This document shows, piece by piece, positions 23,811-37,250 of a stretch of DNA of 64,000 bases (the first letter of the stretch is position 1; each line of letters begins with the position of its first letter). The notes beneath the pieces are model-generated. The model was not told where the DNA came from and did not search any database. It saw only the letters and a program-made list of their open reading frames with translations. Source of the stretch: Dastarcus helophoroides (taxonomy: Eukaryota > Arthropoda > Insecta > Coleoptera > Bothrideridae); contig CM053327.1 in assembly GCA_028583605.1 (NCBI GenBank), positions 20,385,629 through 20,449,628 on the forward strand, in the 5' to 3' direction. The position numbers and the translations under genes were made by a program.

Positions 23811-25279
23811 AAAAGACCAGATCAAATATGGTTAGAGGGTTTGTGTGCAGAATCATGGTTATGAGGTTGATTGTGACTTTTGTAAAACATTAGCAGGAGC
23901 TCATCCTTCCCAAGCCCTAAGTCAGTTATATCCTCCGGACAATCACTATATGATCTACGAAGTTTTTCAAATGTTTTTTTTAATAGAACACAATATTTTA
24001 TTGCGTGTTGTGAGCAGATACTGATGGAGAACGATTGAGCTTGGAATAACTTACCGTCTACTGAAGTCGCCAACATATTGTGGATGATGGCATTTTTGGT
24101 ACCTTTTACAACATCATCTTAGCCCAGCCGCAAATATGCGGTCATCAGGTTACCGAGAAAAACAACGAAAACGATAGTTTGTCACAGTACATGCGGGAGC
24201 AGCGTACAAGAATGATTTGGAAGCGAACCCAACGTACGATCCATTTTCATCAAGATACGTCAAGTTGGTTGGTTAGAAAAACAATTCGAACAAACTATCG
24301 GAAGGTGCCCCCTCGATGCTTTTGTTATCAGGTTATCAAATGTAGCAGAGCTTGATTCATCAGAGAATAATTAAAATTGTGGAATATTTGAAGATTTAAT
24401 TTTGAATGAATGTCTAGCGCTGTCATTAGAATATACGGACACATTGTATATTAAAAAATTATGAAACTAAAAGTAAAATTTGAAGCATCCGAAAGATCTG
24501 CTCAAATATTTGAATTTTTAAGGGTTTATTAATTTTTTTGCCAAAGCACTGAATATGAAAAAGTAGAGTTTTTCAATAAAAAATACCCCAGTCATTACGT
24601 CATTAACTTTTCCGTGTTATCGGAAGACTTCATTAAAGACAAAAAAAAAATAATACTCGGCCTCCAAAATATAAGCAAAGCAATCCATAAATTTTCCTAA
24701 CAGGGCACTTCTGATTTGTAGCCAATTATGGTTTATGACAACAGATTTCAACAGAGGTTTATCATATTATCACTTACTTACAAGGTGCAATGATAAGGCA
24801 GACTGGCGAGCGAATGTCGCTTATTGGCCAACAAATTTTTATGTAATTATTTCGCGTATAATTATTCATATTTTCATACAATTCAAAGCAAAATAAAACT
24901 AATTGCTTCTATTTTATAATTTTGGTTTCTTTAATCAATCGGTCTAAAAAAAATAAATCAGGAATTCTAAATAATAAATAATGTGAACAGTGAACAAAAA
25001 TAATTAACTGGTCTGAACAAAAATCAAAACAAGAATCCGAAAAAATAAATAAGGATGCATCCACAAAAATTGGTGTCCAAAGCTTAGTCAGTGCATATAC
25101 AATATTTGTTGGTTGTTATTTATTAAAATGTGCCAAGGAAGGAATTGCTAACATAGCTCAAATATTCAATTTCTGAGGGTACACCTATATCCAAATGTTT
25201 ATTTTTCCGAAATATTTCAGGAACATATTGCCTGTGAAGAAAAAAATGATAATTTGACAGTAAACATTTTTTTAAAGTT

Positions 25280-26390
25280 CAATCCACTCGCAATGTGCAA
25301 CCTCATTATATCTTCAGAGCACCGAGAGTAGGACGTAGAAACAAGGGTAGATGACAATGAACCGCCTTCTTAAACAAGGATAAGTTGTAATTTTTGAGGA
25401 AAATTCCGTTCCGTAACGAATTCCATAGTTTGAAAGTTTTATAGAAAAAGGGTCTCCATAGACAGAAGTTCTCACTGTGTCAAGCTGGACCGCACAGGAA
25501 TTTGCTGCCTCTGAGTGTCTTTGAGTATCTGGTACGCCTTAAAAATCTTACCCTTGCAGGGGTCAATCCTATTAGTTCCTGCGAGCATCTCTTATAGAAG
25601 TACTTGTAGAAAGGAGATAAGTCACCAACCATCCGCCTGTGCTCTAGTGTTTCGAGAGAATCAAACTCTTGTCATCAATTAGGTGAATCGCTCTTCTTTG
25701 AATTGAATCGAAAAGAGCCAAAGTTTGCTTTGTCAGCAGTTGATGAGATGTGAAGTACTTTTTAGCTCTAAAAAGAAAGCCTAGCTTCTGAGAAACGGAC
25801 TTGGCAATGGTGCGCACATGATCGTTCCAAAAGAAGTTGGTACTTATATTTACTCTTAGGATAGACATATTAAATTCCATCGGGATGATTTTACCGTCTA
25901 TGAGTATGTTTGTTGCATTATCCCTTGATGTTTTCTTAGAGAAATATGCGGTTTGAGTTTTTGAGGCGTTGAAGTCGAACAGATTTTTCTTACCCCAGAA
26001 CGGTTTCGAGGTCCCGAGTAAACATCTGTATCTGCTGTTTCCTTAGCCGATCTGAAGCAGCGACGGATAATGGTTTGGCGGAGAAAAAAGATGACAACGG
26101 GTTACTATCACCTGCGTAGCTGTATATCGGATTGGAAGTTGAAGCTAAGAGATCGTTTATGTGTAACAGAAACAGCGTAGGAGACAGGACAGACCTCTGA
26201 GGCACCCCCACATTAATCGCAAATGTCTCGGATGAGATGCCATTAAAGAAGACCTGAAGAGATCTGTTAGCGAGAAAACTGGATAATAAATGACAGAGTC
26301 CACGTTGTTAATTTGTCAAAAAGAGATCGGTGCTTGACTCTGTCGAAGGCCTTTGGTATATCCAACGCCACAATCCTAGCCACCTTGTGT
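25280..26390 (-). mobile_element. 3' portion of a non-LTR retrotransposon (minus)
   Basis: On the minus strand the order is: KAFDRV-like motif near 26340, GVPQRSVLSPTLFLLHINDL at 26150-26211 (RT motif), SYAGDSN at about 26115-26135 (degraded YADD), then WNDHVRTIAKSVSQKLGFLF and AKKYFTSHQLL at 25730-25840, and a C-terminal FYKTFKLWNS-like block at 25400-25450. This is the RT and tail of a Jockey-related element. Two other fragments of the same family are at 36.8 and 41.6 kb. Confidence 0.75.
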
Positions 26391-27313
26391 TAACATATGC
26401 GGTTTAAACATTTTTTATCTGTTTCCTCTCACAGACTCAGTAGACTCTTGTAGAAAATATTTGTATAGGTCGTCGGAAAATATCTTTCAAATAATTTCCA
26501 CTTTATAACACGTGCACCCTTGACAAGCCAAAAATGGGCTTTAAATTAAAACATGATTTGAATTTTTTTTCCCAGCGTAAATATACATTTCATTTTTTAT
26601 GTAATGCGTATTCTTATCGTATACATTTTTCTCATATCTCTTAAGTTAATATTATAACTAAGACGCTATGGCTATTTGCATTAATAGGGTTTTTATTTTA
26701 TTCGAGATATTCCGCAGTGAATAATTTATTAAAGTTATTAAATAAATATTAAATATCTATAATTTACCAAATTATCATTTTCAAGATATGCTTATTAAAA
26801 CATTATTTATTCCTACTAATAAAGCATTTAAACAATTAACTAGTGTATTAAATGGTTTGTTTTAATCATTTAATATTTTAAAATAAGTATTCATATACAC
26901 AATTGCACAAAAAACTTATGTACTTCTCTTAAAAAAATATTAACACAATTCTTAACATTCCATGAAAACGAAGAAGAGTCCTACTAAAAATCGAGCTAAT
27001 ACGGTATTATAAAGTTGCAGGTATATTTTACATAAATGACCTGGACTCCAGTAAATATTATAAACAACAAAATGAAAAAAAATCAAAATGAACCGGTATT
27101 GCATAGCTTTACCTAGTTCTGTTTGCTATCTTGCGCTGCAGGATTATATGTATCGCCATAGGGTAAAAATCTCGTAACTTTCTTTAGAGAATTTTAACTT
27201 GTCCATATCTAATTGTGCTCCGTATTTAGTACATTCAATTACTACTGTTACAATCTTGATCTATCACCGACACTTACGGATGACTTGAAGTTTGAAGTTG
27301 TTAGTTAAACAAA

Positions 27314-30300
27314 ATGGTTCTAAAATTTGGATCGGTGTTTTTAGTTTTTATATCAGGTAAATATTTGTTATCCCTTTTTATTTTATGTTTTAGTCGGATT
27401 GTTCTAAGTGAAAGTTCATTTAAAAAGGGATTTAACTGCTTTTTATGTGTGTCAGTTGCTAGTTTAGATATTATCTAATGCTAGGAATGTTGATTGTGTA
27501 ACTGCAAAAGAATATGTTCGTTTCAATATTGAATTCAGATGATTTTAAGGTAATCTCATTAGATTGTATTAATTTTTTAATTTAAAATATACTTATTAGT
27601 TAAATGTTTTTATGTTATGTACTGATACTTCTTATAATTTTTAAATTATTACAATCTCTGAATTAAATACTCGTAAAAGTCATTGCTAACTAGGACCTTA
27701 CTTTTTTGGGAATTTATAAGATTACTATTATGTATACGTCAGGTTAATTCGACAAGTTTCCTTAGAATTTTTAAATTGTTAAAAGAACATTAGTGAAACT
27801 TTATTTTTGTAATCCGCTATATACAGGATGAGTCTTTATTATGGTAAAGTGCTGTATTACTATTATTTTTTTCATAACAGATATCATGTTGGTACAAAGG
27901 TCTCTAGGACGGGTTGACGGTGCATTAAAAATGTCTTTTTTATAGAAATCATCCTGTATATCTTTGAATAAATTTAGAACTTAAACTTGAATTTGATTGT
28001 TATATATTTTGCTCTTGAGAAACCAAGCAAAAATGATTTAAGGATTTTTAGTCGGATTACAAAGTTGGTGCAAATTTTAGGAAATGATGTTTTTTACTTT
28101 TTTCTTAATAAATTCTAACTAACCTGGTTTTCTCAATGACATGGTGATGGACATAAAATTTCGCACTACTTTGTCCACTTAACCGATTTTCTATCTCACT
28201 ATTTTTTCTAAAATATCAGTTTAATTATTGAATTTTCGAGTTAGATCTCGAATTTATTTTAAAAACTGCGAATTTTTCTTTAACGTTTTATTAAATATTT
28301 TCTTCCGAAATTCTTTGTTTAAATTATTATTTTCATTTTAATGTTTCTTCCTAGTTTAGAAATATTTAAAGTTTAAGTAAATGAAAGTTGAAAATATTCG
28401 TTTTTTTTTTAAATACGACTAGATGATTTGATCATAAATTCTTAAAATGTTTTGACAAAGGTAGTTGACAAAGATAGGTTATTTTATATAAAAAAGGAAA
28501 CAATTAAATGTAGAGGACCAAAATAGACATGAAAAAAATTTTAAGTAAATTATAAAGATATAAAAAAATTAAAAAAAATTAATAATGGTAATGCTTCCTA
28601 ATCAATAGGAGTTTAAAAAAATATTTCTTTGTTTAAACGGGTTGAATTCAATGCTAAAACTATGTTTTCTGGACAAAACTGACTGTAACCAACTTCGGTA
28701 GGTCTCTAATAAAACTATTAGAAAAAGTTAAGAGTTTGAGAGATTTAATTCTTAAAAGTGTTAAATTTTTACGCCAAATTCTTACTAAATGTGGTTGTAT
28801 TTCGATTTTAATCCAAAAATTTGAATAGAAAGTTCATACAAATTATTACGAATGTTAAAATTAACATCAAATTATTTGAAAAGAAGTTAAAATTAGTATA
28901 ACAAAATGAAAATTTTAATCTTAAATTAGAAGAAAATTTTAATAAAGTGAAAATAATTCAAGTTTAAACTAAATATTTTATAAAGAAAATACAGTCAAAC
29001 CTCCATATAGTGAATTCCTAAATCCTACGCAAAAATTCGTTACAAGAGAGGTTTTCATTATGAGGTGGCATTAAAAATACACAAATCATATGTAAAAGTT
29101 CATATGCTTGCAGAGATTTCCAAACTTGTTGGCAATGTCCTTTTTTAAAACCCTGATTATAACTCTATTGATCAACTGGACTTTTTCGCTGAGCATTAAA
29201 GTTTTACTCTTCTAGCACAAGAAAAAAACTAAAAATATTTTTTTTTGAATGGAAGAATTTAAAGAGTAATTAAATCTAGGAAAATCTTAGTTCAACAATT
29301 CGCTGTACGGAGGTATTGGGTTCGTTAAGTGGAGGTAATTGTATGTGTAAATTTGCTTAAAATGTTATTTAGAGAAATTCGGTATATGGAGCTTTCACTG
29401 TAAAAATCTCTAGAATATAACTCATTTGTAAAATATTTTTACCTTATAAAAGTTTACTTTGTAAAAGTTCACTTGGCATTAAAATGATTGAGTAATTGCA
29501 CAAATTGAAATTTTGTCATTTTCAGAGAAGTTGAAATTTGGAAAAAACATTATTTTTTCATTTACTCTCGGTCCAGATTCGACATTGCCGCGACCGGCTA
29601 TTCCCCATCCCTGCTGTACACAAATATTGGTTTGTCAACTTTTTATTTTAAATTCCTTATCAATTCCCGAAAACTACGCACTATGTTATTGGCTTTAAAA
29701 AGATATGTTACATTTGAAATCTTGAAGTGGAGGTTGCTATAGATTCGAGAGATGAACATATTAAGTTGGCTTGACTACCAGAAATGGTCCATTCAAGTAT
29801 GTAAAACGACGGGTGTTGGCGAATTATAAAATATTTTTCACTTTTTTTAATTATGGAGGGGGTTAAATTTTCGTTAAAATAGCCTATATATTAAGATGGG
29901 GCAAAATCATTTTTTATTTATTTGTTCATTTATTTTTGCCGAAATTGAAATGATTTAAAAGAATTGTTACACTTATAAGATAAGAAAAACGATAAAAAAT
30001 ATTTGGTGAAAGAAAAAATGCTTTTTAAACCCACATTCACTACAAAGTTTTGAAAAAAAAATGAGAAAATGAACCTTTTTAAAATAATTTTCAAATTTTG
30101 AAATAAACACGCGATCCAAAGACATTTTCTTTCAAAATTTTTTACCGTTTTTCTTGTCTATTAGTGTAATAACCTTTTTGTAATAGATAATTCTGAAACA
30201 CATTAAAAATGATTTTTGGCCCACCCTACCGTATACTGCATACTGTATATGTATGTATAATTTGTCAAAAAGTACCGGGAATCCTTAAATGAAACACACA

Positions 30301-31910
30301 ATTCTCATTTAATTATCAAATTTTAATTGGTCGCCTTCAAAGCAATCTTCACCTGATGCGGCATACATGTTACAGCGTTTCTTCGACTCCTCGAAATATC
30401 TTGTATAGGGGCGCTTTTCGGTATATAGGCTTTGCCTTCAATTTGATCACCATTACAGTTCTACGGCGAATGTTCATAATGTTCTTTCAACATTCTTGGC
30501 TGCCTTTGATTAATTGTTTTACTCAAACGCTTCAATTCGGCCAAATAATTATTTTTATAGACGTTTTCTTCATCTAGTTTTCAAGCGAGTTCTTTTGGGT
30601 TACGCTCGTTTTTTGTTTTCCATACTGATGTCTACTGACTTGTTAGCATATCAAACTCCATTCCACGTCAAACCACTCGCATGGGCTTTTTAAATTATAA
30701 ATTCGCGTTATTTTTTGGACAGAATGTATAGTTTCCAGCACATTATTTTCTGGGAAATTTTGGCTTAATCAGGAAGTAGTCTATCTCAATCCCTTTGCTT
30801 CGATCTTTATTGCTTTTGGTAGTTTTTACTGATAAACTCGGTTTCTGATTTTATAAAACCTAAACATATTTTAGCCAATTTTTCTGCTGTATAAACTGAA
30901 TTATAATAATAATAATACACCTATAATGACTCATATTCGCTCGTTTTAGTTTTCAGAGGCAGCTTTGGTCAGTTTAAATGCCCAGAAAGGACAGGTTATT
31001 TTCCAGATCCAATTCAATGTGACCTTTATTATGTATGCTCTAAAGGCAACTTCGATCAAAAATTATGTCCCGATGGTTTAGTTTTTGATGATGGCGATCC
31101 AAATCATGAAAGATGCGACATCCCAGCAAATATAGAATGTGGAGAACGAACAGTGCTTCGTAAGTTATAATTGATATAGTTGCGACGATTATTTTAATTT
31201 AACGGAGGTCTTTAGAGGAACCGAAACCTAGTAAAGGATGCCCACGAGCTAATGGATATTATAGACATTTTGATCCTGCTGTCTGCGATAAATTCGTAAA
31301 TTGTATAGATGGAAATCCATTGGAATTACCTTGTCCACCTGGTTTAGTATATGATGATATTGCCAGTACGTGTGCTTGGCCTTTAGACTCTCGAAGAAAA
31401 GACTGTTTTAAATCTAAAAAAGGTACGGTAGTGTACTACTGCGTTCATTTTACATACTTTATTTTCCAGTGTTTTCCTGGATCAAACATTTACAACCGTT
31501 AATCAAATTGTGTCTATTTTAAAGGTTCCATGTAGATGTAAATTAAAAACATAACTTTTTAGAGCTCCTAGATGACGGCTTTTCTTGTCCAGATGAAGAC
31601 ATCTTAGGACCTGATGGTAGAAGTCTTCCCCACCCTACATTTGCACATCCTGAAGATTGTCAAAAGTTTTATATTTGTCGTAATGGTATAGTTCCTCAAA
31701 AAGGCGCTTGCGCTTACGGAATGGTGTATAACGAAGAAACTTTTAAGTGTGATGATCCTAAGAATGTTCCTGGATGGTAATTTTATTATTTATTATTTAA
31801 TTACATTTTCAATTAGACGCTTATAAAAATAAAACTAAATTTTACTATTATATTTTTTTAGTGAAAACTTCTACAAGGGTGATGTTAAAGCTAATGCTAA
31901 CAAGAACTGA
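27314..31910 (+). CDS. Obstructor-A-like protein, probably CPAP3-A2
   Basis: Secreted protein with three type-2 chitin-binding domains, expected in cuticle. Exons: 27314-27356, 30950-31159, 31216-31422, 31563-31776, 31862-31910 (TGA). Exon 2 may instead start at 30959; both acceptors keep frame, giving 240 or 237 residues. The signal peptide is MVLKFGSVFLVFIS plus a few residues. In the 240-residue form CBD1 is C25-C78 (12-5-9-15-7), CBD2 C93-C148 (14-5-9-12-10), CBD3 C162-C225 (23-5-10-12-8), the same spacing as obst-A. Motifs: FKCPERTGYF, KLCPDGLVFD, ECGERTVLQEPKPS, VYDDIASTCAWP, HPTFAHPEDCQKFYIC, and a tail CENFYKGDVKANANKN shorter than in obst-A. Intron phases match obst-A exactly, pointing to tandem duplication. 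Start codon context AACAAAATGG is favourable. The A2 label is inference from obst-A-like spacing and position. Confidence 0.91.
27824..27956. repeat. Short TA-flanked MITE in intron 1
   Basis: A 133-bp unit starting CAGGATGA and ending with its inverse TCATCCTG, flanked by TA on both sides, as for Tc1/mariner-type MITEs. Non-coding. Confidence 0.6.
28992..29400. mobile_element. pogo/Tigger-like MITE with TA duplication
   Basis: The left end CAGTCAAACCTCCATATAGTG matches the right end read in reverse complement (CAGTGAAAGCTCCATATACCG), followed in both by GAATT. TA flanks both ends (28990-28991, 29401-29402). Further CTGTACGGAGG- and AGTGGAGGT-type subterminal motifs occur inside. Length 409 bp, no transposase. 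It lies in intron 1 of the CPAP3-A2-like gene. Confidence 0.7.
30350..30670 (-). mobile_element. Tc1-like transposase C-terminal remnant (minus)
   Basis: On the minus strand broken frames read KLDEENVYKNNYLAELKRL and MLKEHYEHSP, then after a shift RRTVMVIKLKAKPIY. This resembles the end of Tc1 transposases (spacing region, SMPRR, VI..KG). No TIR recognised. Confidence 0.4.
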
Positions 31911-34308
31911 TCATTAAGAGTCATTGGAGTAATATTTAGGTAGAAGTATAACTTTCCAGGTCCTATATAAATAAGTCTCTCTTAGATTACTTGTACACTT
32001 AAATATTTCAAATAAATAAATATTTGTTTATTTTGGTGTTTATTTTAATACATTTTTTTATGTGATATACTATTTTTAGAAATAAAAACAGCATTTCGCT
32101 TATTAAGGTTATTTTCCATCTGACGATAATGTCGCGACTTTGCATGTCATAACGTTAAGAGTCGTAACTTCAGTTCTAATTCGTGACTATTTGTAGATAT
32201 AATAAATGTCAGGACTTTTAACGTTAGGCGATTTACAGAACTTCTTTGCAGTTATCGTGACCTTAAGCACAGTTTTTGAATTTGCTAATTCATGATTCAC
32301 TAAATTTTTTCACATATGGCACTGAAATATAGGTTTTTGTTGTTTTGCTTACCTATTTAAAAACGTTTAAGCTTAAGTATGGTAAAACTGTAAAAATTCA
32401 TATTTAAAGAGATGCTGCCTAACACAAAGCATAAATAATAATATAATAATGAAAACACGAAGATGTGTTATTAGCTATTTTCTTGTAAATAAAATAATTA
32501 CAAAAGGATAGTTTGTGCTACATTTTTTTTACTACTTCTTTCTTTTGTAAAACGAAATCAAAAAAATTAGCTTTTTCTGTCGTTGGAAAAAGTTTGGAAT
32601 ATTTTTTCTTTTTCTAAATTTGGGATAAACTAATGAATATTATTAAAAAATGAGAAATAAAAAAGTTGTAAGTGATTATTATGGTCAAGGCGCAGACTTG
32701 GGTTTTCACTTATTTTATGCACATGAATAAATAAATAGGGTGTCTCTATCATAATGCCAGAGAAAATAAAGGAAAATAGTTATTATCATACGATTATGTG
32801 ACTAAAGATCAGAAGTACAATTTGGAATGGGAATCAGGGAGAAATAAATAAGCCAAACATTGCTTAGGTATATCTAAGAAATAAAACCGTGCAAGTCATT
32901 AAATAATAAATTTCTTTCCTAAAAAGTCGTTGGATGATTAGCTTTTTTGCAGAAAGTTCTGCTTATAGCAATAATGAGTAATTGCAGAAGAAATTAAATG
33001 TAAAATTGCAAAGAAGTGGGTGCAAATTTTGTAAAATGGCCACACTCGAGAAATATTTTTTGAAGATCATTACAAACTTTCTGAGTTTTATGAATCTACG
33101 AAGGAACATGTGATGCCAATGAAAATTTTTTAAACCATGTGTTGTTTAACGCCAATTTTACTTTCTTCTAGACAGACATCACACCGGCACCTACTTCGAG
33201 TTCGGGCTATTCTATGAAATTCGTCGTTGTCACGTTTTTATAGACAACAACCTAACTGTCTACAAAAGTTTAATATGTTCCGAAATGAAATGTTTCGCCT
33301 AGTTTGAACATTGATCATGATAATTAGTTTTAAGTATGCGCTGTTATTTAATTTTTTATGATTTATGTTTAAATAAGTTTGTGTCAGCCAGTTAAGTATT
33401 TTTTCGTAGACTTTGCGTCACTTTATGTTTAACTTTCGTCAGACTGGTTGATTGGTAAAATCAAAAATTTAAAATGAATAAATTTATTTCCATGTTACAT
33501 GTTACAAGTATATAGAAATACCAATTATTATAAGGCTAAACTAAATAATTGGTTTAAGATTTTTGTTCATTAATTAGCCGCGATTTTTCGTTCTGACCAC
33601 TCTGCCGTATCGCTGCACCAGTTGAGCGGATGATAAGGTATCTTCACCTATGAAGTCATAAATTACTTGTTGCGATCAGTAGCGCCATGTTAGGAAAGGT
33701 TCTCCTTTAAAAGGGCGAATACATTTTTTTCTTGGATTCCCTATCTGCGTTCGAACATTTGGTTAAAATTAATGATATTATTACTAAGATATCCTGTATA
33801 TATACATTACACATTCTGAACCAGTGGGTTGTAATCGACCATGCTATACCCCGAACAGTGACACCACTGAATATTTTGGTAAAATTATTATTACTTACCT
33901 TAATTAGCTATCGAAAACTGCGTCTCCTTGAAGGATATACATCAGTTTTCATTTGTTACTCATTGGTTTCCCAAGTTTCCGGTAAGAATGCTTGATGGGG
34001 TTCGCTGCCATATTCGAAAGTGTGTATAAATGTGTTATTAAATAACTTAACATCCGTTCAAGTAAGTACAAAATTTAACACACCATTTACTTTAAAGGTT
34101 TTTATAAATATTAGAACTCTCTTTACGAGCATTTTTATCATAGAATGCATGCCTTTTTAATTACAGTTAATCCTGTCCAAGACGGAAGAGGTAATATTTT
34201 AAAAGTCCTGTTTGCTTTCCATCATGTTCTTTTACAAGCCGGAAAATTGTTTAAGTCGCGATGAAATTTTGAACCCATCGTGTTTCGGCTTAGTCAGGTT
34301 TGCATATA
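31911..34308. other. 3' flank of CPAP3-A2-like gene, no further gene
   Basis: AATAAA occurs at 32011-32016 and 32015-32020, about 105 bases after the stop, and is the likely poly(A) signal. The remaining sequence to 34.3 kb is AT-rich with no recognised exon. TATAAAA-like motifs near 33240 are not tied to a gene. Confidence 0.5.
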
Positions 34309-35670
34309 CAGAGTGGACCATAAGTAATGGTACACAGAGCAATGGTGGATTTTTCGAATAACAATAATGTGATTTACCTACATTTACCTTATACCAAAAG
34401 TTGATATTAACGGAGATACAGGGTGCCAAACTTGAAAAAAAAAATCGATTTTTTTATATAATTATGGAATGAATTGTAATATAGGCAGGAAATTTGGCAC
34501 AAGGGAGTTTCTTAAGTCGACAAGACAAACTCTAATTTGCTAACATATTACCAGTAGTTGATAGGGGGCGCTACCTGCGCTATCCTGCAAAATTCTAAAT
34601 CACCATAACTTTTTTGTGCAGCCACGTTTATTAATTTTAAATAGAATAAATTATTTTACGTAAAAAAGGTGTACTTTCTGAAAGAAGATACGAGCAACCG
34701 TTTCCAAGATATTTGCCTTTAAAGCTTGACGTGCCTTGGTTTAAATTACTAAGATATTAAATTTTCGAAGTAGGCTAAAAGTAATTATAAGACAGCTTTG
34801 AAACTAATTCATGTCAAATATTACTATGTTGATAATATTATTACCTAAATTTTGAAAATCTCAATAAAGAAAATCCAAAAAATTAAGACGTAATTTATTT
34901 TCTAACATAGAGATGTCAGATACTATCTCTGAGTCTGCACAAGAAACTTTTAATAGTCAAAGCAGATATTTGAGATAAATTTCAATAAAAGACAGGCACT
35001 TTTAATTATTTACAATCCCTTTACATGAAAAAGGTCATTTCCCACATACTTATTTTTGAAAATAAATATTGTTTCGGTATTTTATTTAAATTTGCTTTAG
35101 AAATTTAAAAAACATGTGTAATAATAATGTCAGTAGAGTAATATTTAATAAAAACTATTTTAGAGTCAGTTTTATTACTTTTATTTTGAAACCTACTGCG
35201 AAAAATTCACATTTACATAACTTAAAATAAACGTACTGCAAACTTTGAAGGCAAATATCTTGAAAACGGTTGCTTGTATCAACATTTAGGAAAGTTTACC
35301 TTTTTTACGTAGCAAAATTCAGATAAATAAAAATATCTATTTAAAATAAGTGTACATGAAGTCACAAAAAAGTTATGATGCTTTGGAATAATACAAGGTG
35401 GCGCAGGTGGCGCTCCCTATAAGTTACTGAAAATCTGTTAGCAAATTAGAATTTCTTGACCAAAAAAAACCCCCTTATGCCAAATTTCTTGTCTATAGTG
35501 AAATGTGTTCATCAGTTATGCGAAAAATATCACAATTTTTTTTTCAACTTTGACACCCTGTATCTCTGTTAATATCAACTTTTGGTATTAGGTAAATGTG
35601 GCTAAATCACGTTATTTTTATACGAAAAATCTATTCTTGCCCTATGTACCATTACTTATGGCTCATCCTG
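34309..35670. mobile_element. Long-TIR foldback element, TA-flanked
   Basis: The outer ends are CAGAGTGGACCATAAGTAATG and, inverted, CAGGATGAGCCATAAGTAATG, flanked by TA at 34307-34308 and 35671-35672. The arms are several hundred bp each and share blocks such as AGGGGGCGCTACCTGCGC (left, 34564) against GGCGCAGGTGGCGCTCCC (right, 35402) and GAGCAACCGTTTCCAAGAT against its inverse near 35255. Total 1362 bp with no transposase. The ends and TA target suggest Tc1/mariner mobilisation. A second copy runs off the window end. Confidence 0.75.
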
Positions 35671-35679
35671 TATTTCCGT

Positions 35680-36760
35680 AAACTTTGTTCCGGAATTGCA
35701 TTTTTCATGGCTTTTTCAATCTTTTCCTGTCACAAGTCATATTTTTGAGAACAAAAACCACAAAATATTAAAGTTGTAGCCATAGAAAGTACCTAAAAAA
35801 TGGTATTTTGCTTGTTTATCTGGGGCAAATGATTTTAGAGCGGCCAGAAAATCGATTTTCGATGCAGTTGTTGCAAACTCATTTCCACGCCACTCCTGAG
35901 GTTGCGATTTGTTGCTTTTATGTGTTTTTTCCAAAGGTCTTATTTAAGGTTTGCTGCAATATTACTTAATTGCTGATGCTCCTGACTTACTGATGCTGAT
36001 GTTTTTCTTATTTTCGTTAACAAAAGTTATAGACAAAAGAAACGCTCCAAGATTACCTCAGAAAAAATTCGTGGCCTCATGTCATTGTTGTCAACGTTTT
36101 CTGGAGTGCAGGTGCCAACAAATAATTTTGATTTCCGCATCTTTTGCTTTTTCTGCATGGATGAAATTCCCGTGTAATCGCTAGCTCAGAAAAGAAAATG
36201 TAAGGTGAAAGAGAGTAAAAATTTCGCGCTACAAGCTGAACTATTTACGCAGGGCTAAAAAAAATATCGTGTCGTAGGTATTTTCAAGAGGCACAACTTT
36301 GTATCTTGTGTGTTTCTCGGAAATGTGACAGTTTACTGGAAAAAATTAAAAAATTAAAAAAAAACAGCTTTGGAGCAAAATTAAAAGTATGCCATAAAAT
36401 CACGCAAGAACCATGTACGCTATAATATAAGAATCTAAGTACTTATGAACCAATATGTAATATTATTAAGAGCCTATAAGATGGTTTTTAAAATTTTGTT
36501 CTCGATTGAACAGTTGCACATTTATTTGAATAAAACCACCGAACATACACTTTTCAATACGGTGGCGAAAGCCACAACTTGGCAAAATAGCTTCCAATAG
36601 ACCCCCAACAAGTCCTCTAAACATCGTTGACGTCGTTAGTTTGCAAACTTGGTAGAAGAAAAGCAACAATTTGACTCGACTAATGAACAATCGTGATACC
36701 GAGATCGTTCTGGAATAAGGAAAGAAAATATAGCTTACTTTAATGATTCAAAACGCAGGC
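35680..36760. other. Intergenic, no recognised gene
   Basis: Reading frames of 65-77 codons on both strands here overlap each other and match no family I know. No terminal repeats recognised. Confidence 0.4.
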
Positions 36761-36779
36761 CGCTATTTTCTCCAAGAAA

Positions 36780-37250
36780 GCTTCAAGGGATAATGTATTC
36801 AACATTTAATTGACGGTACAATTCTGCCTAAGAAATATAATCTGTGTATTCTAGAAGTCAATGCACGCACCAAGTTCTCTTTGTATGAATATGAGGGTGC
36901 CATTGCCAATTCAGCCTCTCAGAAGTTAGGCTTTTTCTCGAGGTATTTCACATCGCATCAGCATCTGACTCTCCGGTCAACGCCGCTTTTATTTGGAGTT
37001 CGGCCTCAAACACGTTTTGACATATTGCCCCTTTTGGATCCAATTCAAAGAAAAATACGTCCAATTGATAAAACTTCCACTGAGTTTCTCCAGCCGCGGT
37101 TGGCGACTTATTTCTTTCCTATAAGTATACTTGCATCAAAAATGTTCTCTAGAATTGATAGCTTTGATCTCCTTAAGAGAAAATTTTTTAAGAAACTCAA
37201 ACCGGTCGGAGGCAGCAAATTTCTGAACGATCCAGCTACACAATAAAACT
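36780..37250 (+). mobile_element. Non-LTR retrotransposon fragment (plus)
   Basis: The frame reads GAIANSASQKLGFFSRYFTS, then HQHLTL, LLDPIQRKIRPIDKTS, FPISILASKMFSRIDSFDLL and KFLNDPATQ. It aligns with the post-RT region of the element at 25.3-26.4 kb (AKSVSQKLGFLF, FTSHQLL, LFDSIQRRAIHLID). Truncated at both ends. Confidence 0.6.

Larger units (their letters stand above)
21661..27313. other. Intergenic between obst-A and its paralogue
   Basis: No host exon was recognised. Candidate poly(A) signals for obst-A are ATTAAA 21866-21871 and AATAAA 22010-22015. Mariner-like debris lies at 23.2-23.8 kb and a non-LTR remnant at 25.3-26.4 kb. The rest is AT-rich without recognised structure. I did not find a convincing TATA/initiator pair for the paralogue upstream of ATG 27314. 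Confidence 0.5.

Noticed and set aside
33230..33300. Solo LTR with TATAAAA motif
   Set aside because: No TG...CA termini, target duplication or second copy could be identified.
35737..36184. Opposing 65- and 77-codon frames as genes
   Set aside because: No motif, overlapping on both strands, no splice context.
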